The notes below the pieces were generated by a model. It saw only the letters and a list, made by a program, of their open reading frames with translations. It did no database searches and was not told where the DNA came from. Positions 1-7,998 of a stretch of 64,000 nt of DNA are shown here, piece by piece. Position 1 is the first letter of the stretch, and each line of letters starts with the position of its first letter. The position numbers were made by a program, and so were the translations under genes. This DNA is from Geobacter sp. Its GTDB lineage: Bacteria; Desulfobacterota; Desulfuromonadia; Geobacterales; Pseudopelobacteraceae. Location: the NCBI GenBank assembly GCA_003574895.1, contig PJFB01000010.1, positions 1 to 64,000 on the forward strand, written 5' to 3'.

Positions 1-39
1 GTGTGGGGGCTGGGGGAGAAAAACCCCCGGCTACCCGAT
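1..39 (+). mobile_element. 3' tip of a group II intron (domain VI)
   Basis: The window opens inside the last domain of a group II intron. Bases 10-30 form a GC-rich hairpin and the segment ends CTACCCGAT, the usual intron 3' end. The same layout (GTGTGGG, hairpin, CTACCCGAT) recurs at 47331-47370, where the preceding domain V is visible. The intron points along +, opposite to the three genes that follow. The intron body and any reverse transcriptase lie outside the window, so its completeness cannot be judged. Confidence 0.72.
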
Positions 40-123
40 TGGGAATCGCACTTTCAAATTATTCCACTTTAAAGCTATGACTCTAAGTCAGCCCTTTTTG
101 CGTTACTCAAGTGACTGTAAACT

Positions 124-1011
124 TCATTTTCTAACCCCAACTGGGGGTGCCAATGAGCCACTTTCTAAGAGGTCTGATATTAGCAATTGAATATTATTTC
201 CATACTTAGTGTCATCTCTGAAATCAGCATAACGGTGGTCTTTAACGTGAGCGGCTGTTTTGTTGCCTTCTCTATATATTGGGATAATGCGAAAATTCTC
301 TCCGGCTATTCTACGCGAAGTAGCAAGTTGCATTTCAAATTTGACAGCACCCCCTTTCTCATGACTTGCTTCTACTGCAGCTACAGACTCAGTTGTCATT
401 ATGAATAACATCACATCCGCTTCAGACAGCTTTGAAGTCATATAGTCCGTGAAAGAGTCCCCGTAACGGACTTCCCATCTATCTAACGATGCATCGATTC
501 CTGCACTTCTAAGATCAACCGCAAATTTCATAACCCAATCATTGTGTTCATCACTTTCCCACTTGTAGGAAATAAACACTTTTGGAATATAAATTTTTTC
601 TTGAGTCGTCATAAAATTATATCCATTTTTTCTCAGTGCATTTTTGACTTGAGCCCTTAATATGCTGTTGTTAAAAGGCTTTGTAATGAAATGTTCTACA
701 CCAAGATCATACGCTGTGATTTGAATTTCAATTTCCCTATGACCTGTCCATAGTATGATTGGTATATCCTTTGTAGTCGGATCAGCTTTTAATATTTTGC
801 ATACGCTTAAGCCGCTCATCGACGGCATTGAGTAATCCAATATAATAAGGTCAAAAGCCTCTTTGTTTGCTTTTGAAATAGCTTCCTCTCCATTAGAAGC
901 TATAGAGATCTGGTAGCTGTCATGTGATAGAACAAGTCTACCCAGTTCAAGAGTATTATCATCATCATCAACAAGAAGTATCTTCGGCTTGTTCTCCAAC
1001 TCATCCTCCAT
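124..1011 (-). CDS. response regulator fused to a SEFIR/TIR-like domain
   Basis: This is a 295-residue protein if it starts at the ATG at 1011; an in-frame extension to 1107 would run through the attC-like palindrome and is unlikely. Residues about 8-125 are a receiver domain: acidic DDDD pocket, phospho-acceptor Asp in LIILDYSMP and the conserved Lys in ITKPF. Residues about 140-290 begin KVFISYKWES and continue with LDRWEVRYGD, matching SEFIR, a TIR relative. SEFIR and TIR domains are known as NADase or scaffold modules in immunity. Phosphorylation control of such a module is inference. The gene is AT-rich compared with the host, has no clear Shine-Dalgarno sequence, and is the third gene of the cassette array. 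No sensor kinase is adjacent. Confidence 0.82.
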   Translation of the reverse strand: MEDELENKPKILLVDDDDNTLELGRLVLSHDSYQISIASNGEEAISKANKEAFDLIILDYSMPSMSGLSVCKILKADPTTKDIPIILWTGHREIEIQITAYDLGVEHFITKPFNNSILRAQVKNALRKNGYNFMTTQEKIYIPKVFISYKWESDEHNDWVMKFAVDLRSAGIDASLDRWEVRYGDSFTDYMTSKLSEADVMLFIMTTESVAAVEASHEKGGAVKFEMQLATSRRIAGENFRIIPIYREGNKTAAHVKDHRYADFRDDTKYGNNIQLLISDLLESGSLAPPVGVRK

Positions 1012-1020
1012 TATTTTAGC

Positions 1021-1086
1021 GACCAACGGCGCCGAGGCGCAGCGGCGGAGCGACAGCGGAGACCGTCTGCCGCCGAGTTGTTGGCC
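1021..1086 (-). repeat. attC-like recombination site 2 (66 bp)
   Basis: On the minus strand the site starts with GGCCAAC, directly after the stop codon of the upstream gene, and ends with GTTGGTC; these inverted cores match at six of seven positions. Between them two GC-rich arms form an imperfect hairpin. The core of the preceding junction (TTGGCC, 2415-2410) is the exact complement of this left core. That match is expected if the intervening gene was once a circular integron cassette. The cores deviate at one position from the consensus RYYYAAC/GTTRRRY. Confidence 0.66.
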
Positions 1087-1088
1087 AA

Positions 1089-2393
1089 TTACCAAAATTT
1101 CCACCAAGGTTTCTTTGAAGTATCTGGAAGAATTGAGCCTTTACCAATTAATTTTACGATTTGATACTCTTCCTTTGGCGGTAACTGTAAAAACCTTATT
1201 TCAGGAATAAAGACAACTGCTCCACAGGAACATGAATTGTCACAAGTTGTGTCTGTAGGAACAAGGTTCTGGCATTTCAGACAATGTAAATACCAATTTG
1301 GCATTGGAACCAGACCTTCTGAAATATCTGTATCTATAACCTCGATATAAGCATCTTTAATAACATCGGCCACAATAAGCACTTCCGATTTGTTCTGCCT
1401 AAATGTCCGGTTCTTGTAATATTCTTCTTTTAAATTTTTTGCCCATCTAGGATCAGTTATTGGAAAAGGGTTGCGTTCCCTTAACTTTTCACGGTTTTCT
1501 TGTGAACGTTTCTCTATTAATTCCTTGCCAATTTTCTTTAGATTTTTTCTTTCTGCTGCGTCTAATATTTTTCTTGGAGCACTGTCCAATGATGAATTAA
1601 CAGCCGCCATAAGCGATACATTTATTAGATTAAACAATTTTTCAGATAGTTCTTCATATTCCTTGTTAATTGCCTCATCATTAAACCCCAAGTCATTCCA
1701 AGATCCCATCCCACCGAATACCCATGCAGCTTGGCATGCATTGATAAGTTGATCAGATTCAATTTTTAGATGACCAGCAGGACTAATTCTGTATCCCTTT
1801 GCTTCTTTGGGCTCTACAGATAAAGCATTTATCCCATTGGCAAAGCATACTCCAAAGTTTTCACAGCCATTTTTATTGGCAAACGAGTAAATCTCACCCA
1901 AAACGGTCTTCAATTCGGTTGTCAGGTGGCTGACTGAAGGAAGATTGATTTTTTCTTGTTTTGCATTTCTCGCTATTCGACCGTAGGTAACATTCCAGAT
2001 ATTCTGGTCTGGGTCGTCTTTATCTCCGACCTCCCACCGCGCCTCCCAGAAGTCTGATGCCATGGCTTTTACACATTCAATGAGCCAGCGACCACCTCCA
2101 CCAACAAACCCAACTGACATCTGGTCTGAAATTCCTTCTTGTTTGCTTCCATAGTGCCAAGCCCGTAACTGAAAAACTCCTTCAGATTGAATTTGATCCA
2201 ACCAATCAAGGGGGGTGTCTGCATATTGTTTTTCTGTCCAGCCAGAACTGTCCGATTCAAGATCAACAAATTTAACATATTTGCAGAACTTAAACGTCGT
2301 GTTATCAGGGAAATATTCATCCAAAGAGTGCCCGGCCAGAAAACTATTTCCATGCGCCGTAAGGCACAGTAGTTGAGCGATTGTTCCTTGCAA
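1089..2393 (-). CDS. cassette-borne protein of unknown family with C-terminal zinc-ribbon-like cysteines
   Basis: This 434-residue protein is not recognised. The start is taken as TTG at 2393 because GGAGG lies a few bases upstream (2398-2402) inside the cassette leader; an ATG at 2404 is in another frame. No signal peptide or membrane segment is visible. A basic, charged helix-rich stretch occupies about residues 260-320. Near the C-terminus HCLKC is followed by CDNSCSC, a plausible zinc-binding cluster, and the protein ends in a tryptophan-rich tail (KPWWKFW). It is AT-rich, bounded by two attC-like sites, and its stop codon nearly touches the downstream site, as in gene cassettes. Confidence 0.68.
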   Translation of the reverse strand: MQGTIAQLLCLTAHGNSFLAGHSLDEYFPDNTTFKFCKYVKFVDLESDSSGWTEKQYADTPLDWLDQIQSEGVFQLRAWHYGSKQEGISDQMSVGFVGGGGRWLIECVKAMASDFWEARWEVGDKDDPDQNIWNVTYGRIARNAKQEKINLPSVSHLTTELKTVLGEIYSFANKNGCENFGVCFANGINALSVEPKEAKGYRISPAGHLKIESDQLINACQAAWVFGGMGSWNDLGFNDEAINKEYEELSEKLFNLINVSLMAAVNSSLDSAPRKILDAAERKNLKKIGKELIEKRSQENREKLRERNPFPITDPRWAKNLKEEYYKNRTFRQNKSEVLIVADVIKDAYIEVIDTDISEGLVPMPNWYLHCLKCQNLVPTDTTCDNSCSCGAVVFIPEIRFLQLPPKEEYQIVKLIGKGSILPDTSKKPWWKFW

Positions 2394-2409
2394 AGTTCCT
2401 CCATTATTA

Positions 2410-2480
2410 GGCCAACGGGGCTGCCAGTGATCGGCGCGCCGGTCTTTTGGGCGCGTCCGCGTCTACTGGCGGATTAGGAC
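2410..2480 (-). repeat. attC-like recombination site 1 (71 bp)
   Basis: On the minus strand it begins GTCCTAAT a few bases after the upstream stop codon and ends GTTGGCC. The arms CGCCAGTAGACGCGG and GCTGCCAGTGATCGG (the second written as its complement) pair around a short loop, giving an imperfect hairpin. Its left core is complementary, with one mismatch, to GTTAGGAC at 3261-3254, the start of the same putative cassette. This relation is the expected footprint of integron cassette insertion. Confidence 0.66.
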
Positions 2481-2485
2481 TGTTC

Positions 2486-3241
2486 TTATCTTAAAAGGTA
2501 CTCTTTACCCTCTGTTTCAAGCACGAGGAAGAACATCTCCTGAAGATCAACCTTAAACGCAGCATTGAATCTAAAATTCCCTTCGAGTAAATCTACCCGC
2601 TTTGCCATTATTGGAAATCCGCTGTCAATGCATTGCTTGTACAAATCATCGGCCTCAAGTCCTGATGAAAACAGCTTCTCCCATTTTAAATCTCGTTGTT
2701 TATTCTCTGAGGTTTGCAGTTCGCGCTCAAGCTGGTTCAGCTCATTATTTATCATCTCTTTCCACTTTGCTGCTAGCTCATACTGAAGCCCATATTCAAG
2801 TGCCCTTCTACTATAGGAACGAGCCCCAAGGGTGGTATAGGCAGATGTCAGAAGTAAGAACGATCGAGAAACGCCGTCTTGGATGATACGTTTTGTTCCT
2901 AGATCAGGAAAAACTCCGGCATCTTTGGCTAACCGTAAATAACATCGAGCTTGATTGGTTGCTTGATCAAATCGTGAGGCGCGCGATAGCACATCAGCGA
3001 GGTAAACTCGCGGGAGATGGAGAGAATCAGGGTAACGGTTTACAAAGACTTCTAAAAGGTCCAGCGCCGAATCTATGCCCTGCTCGTACATAGCTGCGCC
3101 AACCCAGGCTAATATATGTTCTTCTGATTTGGTGTCTGCAAAAGCATCGCGAGCGACTCTTTCCGCTTCTTTGAAGTCGCCTCTACTCAGAGCTGATCTT
3201 ATTCGCTCTTCATAGTTCCTTTTCTTCCCAAAACCGAACAC
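2486..3241 (-). CDS. cassette-borne protein with TPR-like helical repeats
   Basis: The protein has 251 residues. The GTG at 3241 is preceded by AAGGAG at good spacing. Residues 1-10 are basic. Residues about 10-130 show the A/L/Y periodicity of tetratricopeptide-like helix pairs (ALSRGDFKEAERVARDAF, then LDLLEVFVNRYPDS). The C-terminal half contains a coiled-coil-like Glu/Gln/Lys stretch. Such repeats usually bind proteins; no enzymatic motif is visible. The gene is AT-rich and is the first gene of the array, with a core site only 13 bases upstream of its start, so its promoter must lie beyond that core. Confidence 0.66.
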   Translation of the reverse strand: MFGFGKKRNYEERIRSALSRGDFKEAERVARDAFADTKSEEHILAWVGAAMYEQGIDSALDLLEVFVNRYPDSLHLPRVYLADVLSRASRFDQATNQARCYLRLAKDAGVFPDLGTKRIIQDGVSRSFLLLTSAYTTLGARSYSRRALEYGLQYELAAKWKEMINNELNQLERELQTSENKQRDLKWEKLFSSGLEADDLYKQCIDSGFPIMAKRVDLLEGNFRFNAAFKVDLQEMFFLVLETEGKEYLLR

Positions 3242-3254
3242 ATTTTCTCCTTTG

Positions 3255-3299
3255 TCCTAACTTGTTGTTGAGCGGTTCACGCGCGCATGCGCGTGAACC
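3255..3299 (-). repeat. cassette-type core site next to a perfect hairpin
   Basis: Minus-strand reading gives a perfect stem of 11 pairs (CGGTTCACGCG and its complement, 3273-3300), then GCTCAAC, five bases, and GTTAGGA (3261-3255). The last two elements have the RYYYAAC-N5-GTTRRRY shape of a simple integrase binding site, as in attI or the right half of an attC. The hairpin could also end transcription of the pcnB-like gene upstream, although no T-run follows. No integrase gene is adjacent. Confidence 0.5.
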
Positions 3300-3351
3300 G
3301 GTGATCTACCCAAATGGAACATTTCTTCCGGACCGGCTGGTCGAGTTCCGG

Positions 3352-4722
3352 CTACATCCCTTCCATCCCGCTCTTCCCATTTGGCTTTCGCCGCCGGCGT
3401 CTCCTTCTCTTCCGGTGCGGCGCATTGGTTTCTTCGGTGAGTTCCGCAGGCACCGGCACCGGTCCCTGTTGCTGTGCCTGGGCCGCCCACCAGTCGAGCT
3501 GTTTGGCGACGTCTTTTTTGTCGCCCCGGGTGATCCGGCAGTATTGGATGATGTCGGTGAAATCGTGACGGGCGGTGAATGCCTCCGGTCGGCGTCCGGG
3601 GATCTTTTTCAGGCGCATCTGCTGGCTGATGATGTCGCGGAGCGCGATCCCCACGCGGTTCGTGATCATGACTATCGGACAGGTTTCACCCATGAACTCC
3701 GCCACCGCGGCATCAACGCTCTGTTGCCAGGGGCTGCCCTGGCGGCGGAAGCGCTCCGCTTTTTCATCGATGTACTGGCCGAACAGGAGAGCCAGGAGGA
3801 GCGGCGGAGAGACCTTGTCCCCCTGCTGGGTGCGGGAATCGACATAGCCGAGCATCTCTCCGAAGCGGGTGTGGGGGAAACCGTCGCTTTCTGCGTCGAG
3901 CCAACTGGAGAAGGCCGGAAATAGCGCTGCAAAGAGCCCGGTCCGACGAAGGAGATCGTAGCACTTGGCCCCTTCCCCCGAGAGGAGGAGCTTGAGCATC
4001 TCGTCGTAGAGGCGGGGCGGCGCCGACCTGACAATGGTGTCGGCGGCGGCGACCAGAGCCCTCCGGGTCTGCTCTTCGATGGTGAAGCCGAGCTGGGCGG
4101 CAAAGCGCACCGCCCGCAGCATCCGTACCGGGTCTTCCTGGAAGCGGACATCGGGATCGCCGATGGTGCGGATGATGCCGGCATTGAGGTCGGCGAGGCC
4201 GCCGGTGTAGTCGATGATCGAGAAGTCGGCGATATTGTAGGAAAGCGCGTTGACGGTGAAGTCGCGGCGCAGGGCATCCTCTTCGGGGGTGCCAAAGACA
4301 TTGTCCCGCAGGATCATGCCATCATCGTCCTTCAACATCCTCGGGTGCCGCTGCCTGAGTTCCGCCTCGTCCGCTTCCTTTGCGTCCGGCTCCGGCTCGT
4401 TGGAGGCCTGGGACCGAAAGGTGGCCACCTCGATGATCTCACCCTGGAAGTGGATGTGGGCAAGGCGGAAGCGCCGCCCCACAAGACGGCAGTTGCGGAA
4501 CAGCCGCTTTATCTCGCCAGGGGTGGCGTTGGTAACCACGTCGAAATCCTTCGGTTCCCGTCCCAGCAGCAGGTCGCGCACGCAGCCGCCCACGAGATAG
4601 CCGACAAAGCCGTTGTCTTTAAGGCGGTAGAGGATGCGCAGGGCGTTCTGGCTCATGATCTTGCGGGAGATCCCATGTTCCTGCCGGGCGATGATCGTCA
4701 TGCTCTCTTTTCGCTTTTTCAT
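3352..4722 (-). CDS. pcnB: poly(A) polymerase / tRNA nucleotidyltransferase family protein
   Basis: A class II nucleotidyltransferase of 456 residues that adds nucleotides to RNA 3' ends. GGCVRDLLLG (about 42-51) and the catalytic DFDVVTNATP (about 58-67) form the active site. The RRFRLAHIHF segment follows, then the RNA-binding head with RDFTVNALSYN and DPVRMLRAVRFA. The length, the linker after the nucleotidyltransferase core and a very basic C-terminal tail (KRRRRRRRRK) fit PcnB-type poly(A) polymerase better than a CCA-adding enzyme. A later ATG (MTIIARQ, residue 8) is an alternative start. The gene stands alone, with the cassette array downstream. Confidence 0.88.
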   Translation of the reverse strand: MKKRKESMTIIARQEHGISRKIMSQNALRILYRLKDNGFVGYLVGGCVRDLLLGREPKDFDVVTNATPGEIKRLFRNCRLVGRRFRLAHIHFQGEIIEVATFRSQASNEPEPDAKEADEAELRQRHPRMLKDDDGMILRDNVFGTPEEDALRRDFTVNALSYNIADFSIIDYTGGLADLNAGIIRTIGDPDVRFQEDPVRMLRAVRFAAQLGFTIEEQTRRALVAAADTIVRSAPPRLYDEMLKLLLSGEGAKCYDLLRRTGLFAALFPAFSSWLDAESDGFPHTRFGEMLGYVDSRTQQGDKVSPPLLLALLFGQYIDEKAERFRRQGSPWQQSVDAAVAEFMGETCPIVMITNRVGIALRDIISQQMRLKKIPGRRPEAFTARHDFTDIIQYCRITRGDKKDVAKQLDWWAAQAQQQGPVPVPAELTEETNAPHRKRRRRRRRKPNGKSGMEGM

Positions 4723-4957
4723 CCCGTTACCATCGCTGCCATGCTGTCACCTCGATTTTTCCTGACCGAAGTATACGATTGACATGGCCGAAAAGCAAGA
4801 AAGGCCCCTGTTTGACTTTCCCGGGATGTGTTGTAGTAGATTAAGAAAGCAGTTCAGCACTGCCGGCGATTCCGGTGGAGAAAGCATGCTTCTCAAACAG
4901 GGCCGGGCCGGGCTTTTGCCACCATGTCGTCTCAATGTCATCACAGGGAGGAAAGCT

Positions 4958-5920
4958 ATGCCGGATAGCACATCACCAGCGGAAATGTTGTACCGGACAC
5001 TTGGCAGTACCGGAGAGAAGGTGTCGGCGATTGGGGTCGGCGGCTGGCACTTGGGCCTCGGGCAGGTGGATGAGCAGCTTGCCATCCGCATCGTACGCAC
5101 CGCCATCGATCGAGGCATCAACTTCATGGACAATTGCTGGGATTACAACGAGGGCGCCAGCGAAATCCGCATGGGCAAGGCGTTGTGCGACGGCTACCGC
5201 GACAGGGCATTTCTGATGACCAAGATCGACGGCCGCACGAAAAGGGTGGCGGCCAGGCAGATAGATGAATCGCTGCGGCGCCTCCAGGTTGATATGATAG
5301 ACCTTGTCCAGCACCATGAGATCCTGCGCTATGAGGACCCGCACAGGATCTTCGACAAGGAGGGGGCCCATGCGGCGCTCGTGGAGGCCAGGGCAGCGGG
5401 GAAGATCCGCTATATCGGCTTTACCGGGCATAAGGACCCGAACATCCATCTGCACATGCTCAAGGTGGCGGCGGATCACGGGTTCAGGTTCGACACGGTC
5501 CAGATGCCGCTGAACGTCATGGACGCGCACTACCGGAGTTTCGAACGACTGGTGGTGCCGGAGCTGGTCAGGCAGAATATCGGCATCCTCGGCATGAAGA
5601 GCATGGCCAACGGCATTATCCTCAGGTCTAACAAGGTGACTCCGCTGGAGTGCCTGCACTATGCCCTGAATCTGCCCACCTCGGTTGTCATAACCGGGAT
5701 CGACGGCATGGATATTCTCGACCAGGCCTGCCGGGCGGTGCGGACGTTCCGGCCGCTGGGCATACAGGAGGTGGAGGCGTTACTGGCAAAGACCGCGCAG
5801 GCGGCCGCGCAGGGCGAGTTCGAGCCGTTCAAGACCACTTCCATTTTCGACGGCACCGCTCGGAACCCGGATTGGCTGGGGGAAGAGCCAGAACGCCTGC
5901 GGCAATTGATGTCACAGTAA
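4958..5920 (+). CDS. aldo/keto reductase
   Basis: A 320-residue NADPH-dependent oxidoreductase with a TIM-barrel fold. The ATG at 4958 is preceded by GGGAGGA; an upstream in-frame extension to 4784 has no ribosome site and was left out. Visible features are LGSTGEKVSAIGVGGWHLG at the N-terminus, the catalytic Asp and Tyr in FMDNCWDYNEGASE, the Lys in LMTKIDGR and the His in DLVQHHE. The substrate cannot be told. A possible promoter (TTGACT, 16 bases, TAGTAG) lies at about 4810-4838. The gene is monocistronic and converges on atzF. Confidence 0.88.
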   Translation: MPDSTSPAEMLYRTLGSTGEKVSAIGVGGWHLGLGQVDEQLAIRIVRTAIDRGINFMDNCWDYNEGASEIRMGKALCDGYRDRAFLMTKIDGRTKRVAARQIDESLRRLQVDMIDLVQHHEILRYEDPHRIFDKEGAHAALVEARAAGKIRYIGFTGHKDPNIHLHMLKVAADHGFRFDTVQMPLNVMDAHYRSFERLVVPELVRQNIGILGMKSMANGIILRSNKVTPLECLHYALNLPTSVVITGIDGMDILDQACRAVRTFRPLGIQEVEALLAKTAQAAAQGEFEPFKTTSIFDGTARNPDWLGEEPERLRQLMSQ

Positions 5921-6000
5921 GGCATTTTCGGGGAAATATTCACCAACCGGCTCGGCTACAAATTCTTACAAAGGGGCCATTGCAGGCTAATTTAGTTCGA

Positions 6001-7710
6001 TTAGCCTTTCAGGTAGTTCTTCCAGCCGCCGAATGCGGTAATCTCCCGGGCCTGTTCCACGGCGTTCGCCTCCACCAGGAAACCGGTCACCATCCCGCCA
6101 TCCTCCAGTTCGATCTTGCCCAACCCCAGCGGTGCGGGGATGGCGGCCAGAAAGCACCCCAACCCGGCAGCGGGCAGTTCCCAGATCTCCAGGTCGATGG
6201 GGGCGCCCCCTTGGGCGCTGCGCAACAGCCCCGGCTTGGGGGGAGTGGTATCAAGGGCGAAGAGCCGGTAGTGAGTCGAGGTCCTGGCCTCGCATACCAA
6301 GCTCCCCCCCAGTTCCAGCAGTTGGCGGTTAAGGGGCAGGCCGCGCAGATGGGCGCCGCAGACCGCCACCAGCTGGCGCTGCCTCCCGATGTCGCTGCTG
6401 AAACGCTCGCCAATCCGCAACAGGAATGAATCGGAAAAAGCCGGTGCGGCCAGGGTGATGCCGAAGGGGAGCCCGGCCGGGGTGAAGCCGGCGGGGATGG
6501 CCAGGGCCGCCAGGTCCAGCAGGTTCATGAAGTTGGTGTAATAGCCCAGGTTGGAGTTGAGCCGGATCGGGTCGGCCGCCACCTCGGCAACCGTGTAGAT
6601 GGTGCCGGCCGTCGGCGTGACCAGGAGGTCGATATCGTCCCAGACCGCGGCAGTTGCCTGGCGCAGCGCCTGCAGACGGTACATGGCCTTGAAGGCGTCC
6701 ACGGCCGTGGGATTGATTCCTTTGGAGATGATCTCATGGGTGACCGGGAAGAAGGCGTCAGGCTTGGCCTCGATGAACGCCTGGAGTGCGGCGTAGCGTT
6801 CCGCCACCCATGGTCCTTCGTAGAGCAGGCGGGCAGCCTCCAGGAAGGGGCGGAAATCGATCTCCAGCTTCCTGCCGCCAAGCTGCTCCAGCCGGGCAAC
6901 AGCCTGGTGGAAGAGTCGCTCGTAGTCGCTGTTGCCGAAGAACTCCAGCTCCCCTGGGCCGGGCACGCCGAAGGTAAAGGAATAGCCTTCAATATCAACC
7001 ACTCCCTCGGCTGGGCGCGAAAAGGGGTCACCATGGTCGTACCCCTGGGCGACCTCCAGTACCAGGGCGGCATCTGCCCCATCTTGGGCAAAGATGGAGA
7101 CGCAATCCAGGCTGCGGCAGGCCGGCACGACGCCACCCGTGCTGAGCAGACCCCGGGTCGGCTTGACCCCGAACAGGTTGCAGAAGGCCGCCGGCACCCG
7201 CCCTGACCCGGCGGTGTCGGTGCCGAGGGAGAAGCACACCTCTCCGGCGGCCACTGCCACGGCCGAGCCGGAGCTGGAGCCGCCGGGGATATGCTCGCTG
7301 CTGTAGGGATTGCGGGCCGTGCCGTAGGGGGAGCGCACCCCCACCAAGCCGGTGGCGAACTGGTCCAGGTTGGTCTTGCCGATGGGGATGGCGCCGGCGG
7401 CGATCAGGCGCTGCACCACAAAGGCCGATTGCTCGGGGACGTAGCGGTAATCCGGGCAGGCCGCCGTGGTGGGCGCCCCGGCCAGGTCGATGTTGTCCTT
7501 GATGGCAAAGGGGATGCCGTAGAGCGGCAGGTCGTCGGGCGACTGCCCGGCCAGACGGTCGGCATGGGCGTAGAGCTCTTCTGGCGGCAGCAGGTGAATC
7601 CAGACATTGGAATCCCTGTTGGCCGCGATCCGCGCCAGCACGTCGTCGATCATGGCTCGCGGCGTCAACTGGCTGTTTTTGTATTGTTGCCGAAGCGTGG
7701 CTATGTTCAT
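6001..7710 (-). CDS. atzF: allophanate hydrolase
   Basis: This amidase-signature enzyme splits allophanate into ammonia and CO2 and finishes both urea-carboxylase and guanidine-carboxylase pathways. The start is ATG 7710, with GGAGGGAGG just upstream. Catalytic residues are visible: Lys in FAIKDNID, the Gly/Ser loop GGSSSGSAVA and the nucleophile region DTAGSGRVPA. The C-terminal 120 residues form the extra domain typical of AtzF. It is the last gene of the operon, 288 bases behind the carboxylase. The gap carries a repeat and a second degenerate copy of the first codons of this gene. Confidence 0.92.
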   Translation of the reverse strand: MNIATLRQQYKNSQLTPRAMIDDVLARIAANRDSNVWIHLLPPEELYAHADRLAGQSPDDLPLYGIPFAIKDNIDLAGAPTTAACPDYRYVPEQSAFVVQRLIAAGAIPIGKTNLDQFATGLVGVRSPYGTARNPYSSEHIPGGSSSGSAVAVAAGEVCFSLGTDTAGSGRVPAAFCNLFGVKPTRGLLSTGGVVPACRSLDCVSIFAQDGADAALVLEVAQGYDHGDPFSRPAEGVVDIEGYSFTFGVPGPGELEFFGNSDYERLFHQAVARLEQLGGRKLEIDFRPFLEAARLLYEGPWVAERYAALQAFIEAKPDAFFPVTHEIISKGINPTAVDAFKAMYRLQALRQATAAVWDDIDLLVTPTAGTIYTVAEVAADPIRLNSNLGYYTNFMNLLDLAALAIPAGFTPAGLPFGITLAAPAFSDSFLLRIGERFSSDIGRQRQLVAVCGAHLRGLPLNRQLLELGGSLVCEARTSTHYRLFALDTTPPKPGLLRSAQGGAPIDLEIWELPAAGLGCFLAAIPAPLGLGKIELEDGGMVTGFLVEANAVEQAREITAFGGWKNYLKG

Positions 7711-7939
7711 CGGGGACCTCCCTCTGTTCAAATGCTACTCAAAAAGCTGTTTCACGCGACGACGCGACGACGCGACGGAAAACCATGCAATTATTCAATC
7801 AAAGCTATTCACCGGATTGATTTGTAGCTAACATTTTTTTATGCATCTGAATTTCGTCGCGTTCGTTGCGCCGTCCCGTGAGTAACCAATTCGTCATTTT
7901 TGTATTTGTTGCAGAAGCGTGGCGATGGTCATCAAGGGT
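7676..7939. repeat. GC-rich inverted-repeat element flanked by a duplicated atzF start
   Basis: About 40 bases covering the atzF start (7676-7716) reappear at 7897-7939 with a few substitutions and one indel; the far copy could encode MTIATLLQQ before a stop. Between the copies lies a palindromic element with arms at about 7751-7780 (repeats of ACGCGACG) and 7852-7883. The same ACGACGC-rich repeat type occurs at 46587-46674. A plausible reading is insertion of a mobile repeat with duplication of its target. The gap contains no gene. Confidence 0.6.
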
Positions 7940-7998
7940 TGGGGAAAATTCCCTTTAGACCCTTTAAGTCCTTTGAAAAAGGGGACTTAAAAACAAAC

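Noticed and set aside
4743-4957. Riboswitch-like leader before the aldo/keto reductase gene
   Set aside because: Some short GC stems are present, but no known riboswitch core such as the c-di-GMP or SAM motifs is visible.
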